This document shows positions 58,875-64,000 of a stretch of DNA of 64,000 nucleotides, one piece after another. The position numbers and the translations under genes are program-made. This DNA comes from Hyphomonadaceae bacterium (lineage in GTDB: Bacteria; Pseudomonadota; Alphaproteobacteria; Caulobacterales; Hyphomonadaceae): positions 1 through 64,000 of the forward strand of contig JANSYM010000003.1 of assembly GCA_024742355.1 (NCBI GenBank). Reading direction: 5' to 3'. Below the pieces are notes generated by a model. That model made no database searches. It was not told the origin of the DNA and was given only the letters and a program-made list of their open reading frames with translations. The stretch's first letter is position 1, and each line of letters opens with the position of its first letter.

Positions 58875-59747
58875 ATGTGTCACGCGTCTTCACTGGTCGA
58901 AGACCCGCGTGTTAGGCTCGGGTCAGAGATTCGGGATGGGATCGGTGGATGGGAGCGCAAGCCGTTGAGCGAACGTAAAGGGCTGAATCGCAGACTGTTC
59001 TGGCTATATGAAGGGCACGGGCCGGCGCCTTACTATTTCCGCCTCGGACTGCTGACCTTCGACATCCTGACCATTGCCTATTTCCTGTGGGCGCCGTTTC
59101 GCGGCGATGGTGTCTCGCACCCGATTGCCGATTATGCCATCGGCGCGATAATTGGACTGGACCTTGCGGCGCGGTTCTACATCGCCCAGCCCAAGAGCAA
59201 ATTCTGGAGGCGGTTCTATAACTGGGCTGACCTGATCGTCGTCATCTCTATGCTGGCGCCGCTGTTTACGCAGAACCTTGCCTTCCTGCGCTTGCTGCGC
59301 GCGGTGCGGATCATTCGCGCGTTCACATTGCTCAAGCGGCTGAAAGGCGTCTCGTCCTATCTCAAGCGACACGAGAAGATCTTCGATCGGGTGACCAACC
59401 TGATCGTCTTCGTCTTCCTGATGGCGGGTCTGGTCTTTGTCCTGCAAAAGGACAGCAATCCCGGCATCGAGAATTATGTCGACGCGCTCTATTTCACCGT
59501 CACCAGCCTGACCACGACCGGCTATGGCGACATCCTCATGGAAGGCATGTGGGGGCGCTTGCTGGCCGTGGTGATCATGGTCCTCGGCTTGACCCTGTTT
59601 CTCAGGCTTCTGCGCGCCATCACCCTCCCCAGCGACAAGGTTGACTATACGTGTGAGGCATGTGGTCTGACCCGGCATGATGCCGACGCGATCCACTGCA
59701 AACATTGCGGCGACATGCTGAAGATTGAAACACCCGGCCAAGGATAG
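58875..59747 (+). CDS. Voltage-gated potassium channel with C-terminal zinc ribbon
   Basis: About 290 residues with a six-helix Kv-type layout. The S4-like segment has Arg/Lys at every third position (LRLLRAVRIIRAFTLLKRLK), and the selectivity filter is TTTGYGD between two pore helices. After the last helix a short cytoplasmic end carries CEACGLTRHDADAIHCKHCG, a four-cysteine zinc ribbon. The pore selects K+; the ribbon could gate or assemble the channel. The start is uncertain (58875 chosen; GTG at 58860 also possible). The acyl-CoA synthetase gene follows after 3 bases. Confidence 0.88.
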   Translation: MCHASSLVEDPRVRLGSEIRDGIGGWERKPLSERKGLNRRLFWLYEGHGPAPYYFRLGLLTFDILTIAYFLWAPFRGDGVSHPIADYAIGAIIGLDLAARFYIAQPKSKFWRRFYNWADLIVVISMLAPLFTQNLAFLRLLRAVRIIRAFTLLKRLKGVSSYLKRHEKIFDRVTNLIVFVFLMAGLVFVLQKDSNPGIENYVDALYFTVTSLTTTGYGDILMEGMWGRLLAVVIMVLGLTLFLRLLRAITLPSDKVDYTCEACGLTRHDADAIHCKHCGDMLKIETPGQG

Positions 59748-59750
59748 TTC

Positions 59751-61613
59751 ATGAGCGAGACCAGCCATATTCCGTTTCGGGACGTGCCTTACTTGCCGCA
59801 ATTGACCGAGGTCGAGCGTCGCGATGATGGCGCCATCCTGATCCGCAATGGCCAGCCGCTGAAAGATCATCCGCCGCATATGTTGTGGCCGCTCAGATAC
59901 TGGGCCGGGCAGGCGCCGGACCGCACCTGGCTGGCCCAGCGCGATCCGGTCGAGCCCGGGAAAGAGGGGTGGCAGGAAATCTCATATGCCGAGGCCTGGG
60001 ACCGCGTTTGCGCATTGGCGCAGGGCTTTCTCAACGCTGGCGACGCAGCGCCGGTGATGATCCTGTCGCGCAATTCGATCGATCATGCGCTGGTCATGTA
60101 TGGTGCGATGCTGGCGGGTTGCCCGGTCGTGCCCGTGACCCCGGCCTATGCCTTGCTGAGCCAGGATTTCGCGCGCCTCAATTATGTCGATCAGCTGGTC
60201 GAGCCGAAATATATCTATGTCGAGGATGGCGGCGAGTATCAGCGCGGCCTGGACGGCATGGCGGTCGGAGAGCGACTGGTACTTTATTCCCGAAGCGCGC
60301 CGTCCGGATATGCCAGCGCCTCGCTGGACACGTTCGCGGTCCCGGGCGGGAATTCAGTTACCGAAGCCTATGATCGACTGACACCCGAAACCACCGCCAA
60401 ATACATGCTGACCTCCGGTTCGACCGGGGAGCCGAAGGCGGTCATCAACACGCATGGCATGATCGCTGCCAATGCCAAGATGATCCGGTCGGTCTGGGAT
60501 GAGGATCGCCTCGCACAGGTCACGGGCGAGGTGCAGGTTATGTGCAGCTTCCTGCCCTGGAGCCACACATACGGGGCCAATTCCATATTGCACAATCTGA
60601 CCGATTGGGGCGGCACGCTGTATATTGATTGGGGCGCCCCGACGCCGGCCCGACTGCCAGAGATGATCCGCAATCTGAAAGAGGTTTCGACGACCCAGCA
60701 CACAACCGTGCCAGCGGCCTGGGCGGCGCTTGCGACCGAGTTCGAACGGGATGATGCGCTGGCCCAAACCTTCTTCAAGCGCATTTGCCTGATGTCCTAT
60801 GGCGGCGCGTCGATGGGGCAGGACATATATGAGCGCATTCAGAAGGTCTCCGTACGCGTGACCGGCGAGCGCATTTCCCTGTCGGCAGGTTATGGCGCTA
60901 CCGAGACTGCGCCGACGGCGAGCAATGTCCACTGGCCGAATGATACAATGGGCCTGATCGGACTGCCGCTGCCCGGAAATGTGTTCAAACTTGTGCCCGC
61001 TGGCGACAAGAAGGAGTTGCGGGTCAAAGGCGTGAACGTGACGCCGGGCTATCATCGCAATGCGGACAAGACCCGCGCCGCCTTTGATGAAGAAGGCTTC
61101 TATCGCCTTGGCGATGCGGTACGGTTCGTTGACCCGGATGACCCGAACAAAGGGCTCGCCTTTGATGGTCGCACAGCCGAAGAGTTTAAACTCGCGAACG
61201 GGACCTGGGTGTCAGCCGGAAAGCTCAGGGTGCAGGCGGTACAGGCCGTCGACGGAGCGTTGGCGGATGTTGTGGTGTGCGGCCTCAATCGCGATGCGGT
61301 TTGCTTGCTCGGCTTCGTCAACGAGACGTTCTGCCACCGGCTGACCGGCGAGAATCTGCCAATGGATCAGTTGATCGAGCATCCGACGGTCATCGAAGCG
61401 GTGCGCAGCGGACTCGAAAAGCACAATGCCCAACACCCGAACGCCGCGAGCCGCATTGCCAAAGTCATCCTGCAACCGACCCCACCACAAGCCGATGCCG
61501 GAGAGATCACCGAAAAAGGCTATATCAACCAGAACAAGGCGCAGACATTGCGCCAGGGCGACGTTGAGGCATTGTACAGCGACGGTATAACATCCCGGCT
61601 GATCGCCCTATAA
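59751..61613 (+). CDS. AMP-dependent acyl/aryl-CoA synthetase, feruloyl-CoA synthetase-like
   Basis: A 620-residue adenylate-forming enzyme. The P-loop-like motif is KYMLTSGSTGEPKAVINTHG (about 218-237), the adenine-binding motif SAGYGATETAPT, then YRLGDAVRF and the Lys-carrying C-terminal domain (EKGYINQNKAQTL). Overall length and the LRVKGVNVTPGYHRN segment resemble feruloyl-CoA synthetases and related aryl-acid ligases. It activates a carboxylic acid to its CoA ester; the natural acid is not known. It is 3 bases after the channel gene and 249 bases before the ThDP enzyme. Confidence 0.9.
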   Translation: MSETSHIPFRDVPYLPQLTEVERRDDGAILIRNGQPLKDHPPHMLWPLRYWAGQAPDRTWLAQRDPVEPGKEGWQEISYAEAWDRVCALAQGFLNAGDAAPVMILSRNSIDHALVMYGAMLAGCPVVPVTPAYALLSQDFARLNYVDQLVEPKYIYVEDGGEYQRGLDGMAVGERLVLYSRSAPSGYASASLDTFAVPGGNSVTEAYDRLTPETTAKYMLTSGSTGEPKAVINTHGMIAANAKMIRSVWDEDRLAQVTGEVQVMCSFLPWSHTYGANSILHNLTDWGGTLYIDWGAPTPARLPEMIRNLKEVSTTQHTTVPAAWAALATEFERDDALAQTFFKRICLMSYGGASMGQDIYERIQKVSVRVTGERISLSAGYGATETAPTASNVHWPNDTMGLIGLPLPGNVFKLVPAGDKKELRVKGVNVTPGYHRNADKTRAAFDEEGFYRLGDAVRFVDPDDPNKGLAFDGRTAEEFKLANGTWVSAGKLRVQAVQAVDGALADVVVCGLNRDAVCLLGFVNETFCHRLTGENLPMDQLIEHPTVIEAVRSGLEKHNAQHPNAASRIAKVILQPTPPQADAGEITEKGYINQNKAQTLRQGDVEALYSDGITSRLIAL

Positions 61614-61660
61614 ATATTGAATATCAGTATTGCCGTGTCACCACGTTGCATGACTTGAAT

Positions 61661-61693
61661 TTGCTGCCGCCACGTTAGATATTGCGGCGGCAA
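61661..61693. repeat. Hairpin in the leader of the ThDP enzyme gene
   Basis: TTGCTGCCGC (61661-61670) pairs with GCGGCGGCAA (61684-61693), with one G-U pair. It lies about 50 bases after the acyl-CoA synthetase stop. No T-run follows. Confidence 0.5.
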
Positions 61694-61751
61694 GAACATC
61701 GAACTATGTCTCTTGCAGCCATATCCCCTTTGTGGCTTGTCTGCGGACCTC

Positions 61752-61792
61752 GACAGGACGATAGATCGTTTCGTGCGATCGGTCGTCCTGTC
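61752..61792. promoter_or_regulatory. Long hairpin in the leader of the ThDP enzyme gene
   Basis: GACAGGACGATAGATCG (61752-61768) pairs with CGATCGGTCGTCCTGTC (61776-61792) with one mismatch and one G-U pair, about 70 bases upstream of the start. It is unusually long and could be an RNA-level control element or a small mobile palindrome. Confidence 0.55.
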
Positions 61793-61862
61793 TTGATTCA
61801 GGCCTGTATTTTCTCTGACGCCCGGTTAAAACCACGACACATCAAGCAGGACCGAAGAACAA

Positions 61863-63431
61863 ATGGATGACCCGCAAACCGACACTCTGACCGGCGCAGA
61901 AGCGCTGGTTTCCACGCTCGCCAATAATGGCGTGACCGCGTGTTTCGCAAATCCCGGAACATCGGAGATGCACTTGGTCACTGCGCTAGATGGTGAGCCA
62001 CGCATACGATCGGTCCTGTGTCTGTTCGAAGGCGTCGCAACCGGCGCCGCAGATGGCTACGCCCGGATTTCCGGCACGCCGGCAATGACACTCTTGCACC
62101 TCGGCGCGGGATATATGAATGCCGGCGCCAACATCCATAATGCCGGGCGTGCCAATACGCCTATGGTGAATGTCATTGGCGACCACGCCGTCCCGCACCT
62201 GAAATATGATGCGCCGCTGACCTCGAACATTGCCGGACTGGCCGGGCCAAATTCGCTGTGGATCAAATCCGCAGACAAAGTCGAAGAGACGGGCGCGCTG
62301 GCCGCAGAAGCCTTTGCTGCGAGCTATGGGCCGAAGCCAGGGCCAGTCTCGCTGCTCCTGCCGGCGGACAGTGCCTGGCTTGATGGCGGGGTGCCGGGCG
62401 AGGTCGTGACGCCGCCCGCCTTGCGCAGCGTCGACACCGCTACCATCGCGGCGGCGGCCACTGCAATCTCCTCGGCGTCCAAACCGGTTTTGATCATTAA
62501 TGGAACCGCGCTTTCCGAAGCCGGCCTGCAGGCCGCGTCCCGGCTCAAGGCCGCCGGTATTCGCGTTCTGACCGATACATTCTACCCCAGGATGCGGCGC
62601 GGCGCTGGCGTGTTCGCACCGGAGCGGCTGCAATATTTCGCCGAAGGCGCGATGGCCGACCTGGAGGGCAGCGACCTGATGCTCGTGGCCGGCACCAGCG
62701 CACCGGTGGCCTTCTTTGCCTATCCGGGCAAGCCGAGCCTTCTGGTGCCGGAGGGCTGCGACGTCTTTGATCTTGGCGATGCCAGCACGGACAGCGCTGC
62801 GACGCTCGCGGCGCTGGCAGACCATATCGGGGCAAAGGACGCAGCGCCGGTCGAGACCCTCGTCGTCCCGGATGCGCCGACCGGCGACCTGACGGCACAG
62901 GCGGTCGGTCAGAGCCTGGCGCGGCATATGCCGGAAAATGCAATCCTGTCCGACGATGGTGTGTCGAATGGCCTGATGTCTTATCTGCCGACCCAGAATG
63001 CGCAGCCGCATGACTGGATGATGCTGACCGGCGGTGCGATCGGGCAGGGTATGCCGCTCGCGCTTGGCGCAGCACTAGCGGCGCCGGACCGCAAAGTCCT
63101 GTGCCTGTCAGGAGATGGCGCCGGCATGTATACCAACCAGGCTCTGTGGAGCATGGCCCGTGAGGGTGCCGATGTGACGACGATTGTCTTCGTCAATCAC
63201 TCCTACCGCATCCTCAATATCGAACTGTATCGCACTGGCGCCGGCAATCCTGGACCGACGGCCAAGGACATGTTGTCGATTGGCGGGCCGGATATCGATT
63301 GGGTGCAATTGTCGACCTCGATGGGCGTGCCAGCGGTCGAGGCAACCACGGCCGAGGCGTTCGATGCGGCGCTGGCCGAGGCGATCGCTGCGCCCGGCCC
63401 GCGCCTGATCGCGGCGGTCGTGCCGGGCTGA
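61863..63431 (+). CDS. ThDP-dependent enzyme, acetolactate synthase/benzoylformate decarboxylase-like
   Basis: A 522-residue thiamine diphosphate enzyme. The N-terminal pyrimidine-binding domain has FANPGTSEMHLVTAL and the catalytic Glu in FEGVATGAADGYAR; the C-terminal pyrophosphate domain has LCLSGDGAGMYTNQALWSM and the ThDP Gly-Asp-Gly...Asn segment (SGDG ... NHSYRILNIE). It groups with MdlC/IlvB-like decarboxylases or synthases of unknown substrate. A hairpin in its leader may regulate it. It is followed by an intergenic gap and the Sel1-like gene. Confidence 0.92.
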   Translation: MDDPQTDTLTGAEALVSTLANNGVTACFANPGTSEMHLVTALDGEPRIRSVLCLFEGVATGAADGYARISGTPAMTLLHLGAGYMNAGANIHNAGRANTPMVNVIGDHAVPHLKYDAPLTSNIAGLAGPNSLWIKSADKVEETGALAAEAFAASYGPKPGPVSLLLPADSAWLDGGVPGEVVTPPALRSVDTATIAAAATAISSASKPVLIINGTALSEAGLQAASRLKAAGIRVLTDTFYPRMRRGAGVFAPERLQYFAEGAMADLEGSDLMLVAGTSAPVAFFAYPGKPSLLVPEGCDVFDLGDASTDSAATLAALADHIGAKDAAPVETLVVPDAPTGDLTAQAVGQSLARHMPENAILSDDGVSNGLMSYLPTQNAQPHDWMMLTGGAIGQGMPLALGAALAAPDRKVLCLSGDGAGMYTNQALWSMAREGADVTTIVFVNHSYRILNIELYRTGAGNPGPTAKDMLSIGGPDIDWVQLSTSMGVPAVEATTAEAFDAALAEAIAAPGPRLIAAVVPG

Positions 63432-63516
63432 GGCCGGGCCGCAATTCGGCCATTATGGATAACGCGATCAACCTGAATTTTCGCTCTGTCACGTCAAAAC
63501 AGGTCAAAAACACGGC

Positions 63517-63552
63517 GTTCGTTAACGGCCAGCCCAGCTGGTATTAACGAAC
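63517..63552. repeat. Inverted repeat with TTAA ends
   Basis: GTTCGTTAA (63517-63525) and TTAACGAAC (63544-63552) are exact complements; inside are CCAGC and GCTGG, so the whole can form a near-continuous hairpin. It lies upstream of the Sel1-like gene. Confidence 0.55.
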
Positions 63553-63574
63553 TGCCTGTTTGGGCCGCCTGGCG

Positions 63575-63582
63575 TTAACCAT
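63575..63582 (+). promoter_or_regulatory. CtrA-type half-box upstream of Sel1-like gene
   Basis: TTAACCAT lies 123-130 bases upstream of the start at 63705, together with two TTAACG sites in the inverted repeat at 63517-63552. This suggests, but does not prove, CtrA control. Confidence 0.4.
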
Positions 63583-63704
63583 ACAGAAGAGTCTGTCCGG
63601 CAATCTCACCCCTGTCGCCGAGGAATTGGAGACAGTGATGGTGGGTGTCTCGGGACCTGGAAAACCAGGCCCGGGCACTTCTCGAAACGAGAGAGGAAAA
63701 GAAG

Positions 63705-63983
63705 ATGCCTTATTCAGATATGGCAACCGATATTGCACCGGAGACCGGGTTGGAAGCAGCCACGGCAACCGGTGAAGAGCTGTACCGTGTGGGACTTGCG
63801 TATTCAGAAGGTGTTGATTGCGACCAGGACCTGATCGCTGCGCACAAATGGTTCAACCTGGCTGTGCTCAAAGGCTATGACGAGGCAAAGATTTGTCGTC
63901 AGGAGATGGCTGACCTGCTGGTCAAGGAAGACATCAAGTCGGCTCTGGCCGCAGCCCGTGCCTGGCTGCAACTCGCCAACTAG
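63705..63983 (+). CDS. Sel1-like repeat protein
   Basis: A 92-residue protein starting MPYSDMATDIAPETG at an ATG preceded by GAGAGGAAAAGAAG. GEELYRVGLAYSEGVDCDQDLIAAHKWFNLAVLKGYDEAKICRQEMADLL contains one or two Sel1-type TPR-like helices (LYRVGLAYSEG, AAHKWFNLAVLKG). Such proteins mediate protein-protein contacts. No signal peptide. The gene lies near the window edge but is complete. Confidence 0.8.
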   Translation: MPYSDMATDIAPETGLEAATATGEELYRVGLAYSEGVDCDQDLIAAHKWFNLAVLKGYDEAKICRQEMADLLVKEDIKSALAAARAWLQLAN

Positions 63984-64000
63984 GTCTGGTCCCGCGTCCG

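Noticed and set aside
1-64000. CRISPR arrays, insertion sequences, prophage, rRNA and tRNA genes
   Set aside because: No regularly spaced repeats, transposase or phage structural genes, or RNA gene signatures were recognised by eye; a short tRNA could still be missed without a search tool.

Overview
The window reads as a stretch of chromosome from an alphaproteobacterium of the stalked or budding Caulobacterales/Hyphomonadaceae-Maricaulales type. This rests on a full-length CtrA (Asp51 receiver plus winged helix), a SciP-type CtrA inhibitor, a fliF-fliG-flbE-fliN gene order known from Caulobacter, CtrA-like boxes (TTAACCAT and TTAA-N7-TTAA variants) and an NrtR-type regulator. GC content is high except in a few accessory islands. 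I saw no rRNA, tRNA, CRISPR array, transposase or prophage.

Layout. 1-4.7 kb: a repeat-flanked, AT-richer membrane protein gene, a secreted S9 peptidase, a GNAT acetyltransferase and a probable adenine deaminase. 4.7-8 kb: a plus-strand run of membrane protein, methyltransferase, heme-dependent N-demethylase-like protein, DUF4188-like protein and EVE-domain protein. 8-18.4 kb: mostly minus-strand housekeeping and transport genes (racemase/HAD phosphatase, two transporters, PBP1A-type penicillin-binding protein, periplasmic thioredoxin, purB, ispH). 18.5-27 kb: lipoprotein, argS, small unknowns, enoyl-CoA hydratase-family protein, DUF4197, hydrolase, TauD-like dioxygenase, SDR. 27-28.5 kb: a MarR gene divergent from a two-gene unit, with two palindromic operators between them. 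28.5-37 kb: amidohydrolase lipoprotein, thioesterase plus Zur-like regulator, OmpW, SDR plus acyl-CoA dehydrogenase, rhomboid protease, GIY-YIG protein, NrtR plus HD hydrolase, and a 47-49 aa membrane protein. 37-40 kb: PadR with a membrane protein partner, then a repeat-rich accessory island with a DUF6090-like gene.

40-47.2 kb is the most interesting part. On the minus strand lie ctrA, flhG, flhF, a sterol-desaturase-like gene, fliN, flbE, fliG, a very short FliF-like gene and sciP. The FliF-like protein (about 214 aa against about 550) keeps two membrane helices, one RBM3-like core and a FliG-binding-like tail, but lacks the rest. FlhF has Arg instead of Lys in its P-loop. FliG keeps its torque-helix region. 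This looks like a remodelled polar flagellar base under CtrA/SciP control, with a DnaA box and a CtrA-type box upstream of flhF.

47.3-64 kb: acyl-CoA desaturase, YjhX-like protein, cupin, a second Fur/Zur-type regulator with a palindrome over its start codon, a VOC protein, a marR-MFS unit divergent from an amidohydrolase-fold gene (palindromic operator between), a zinc-ribbon membrane protein, a KAS III enzyme, a ygfZ-tag-lipoprotein operon, an outer-membrane barrel, a potassium channel with a C-terminal zinc ribbon, an acyl-CoA synthetase, a ThDP-dependent enzyme and a Sel1-like protein.

All functional calls come from reading motifs and remembered family features; no database search was run.
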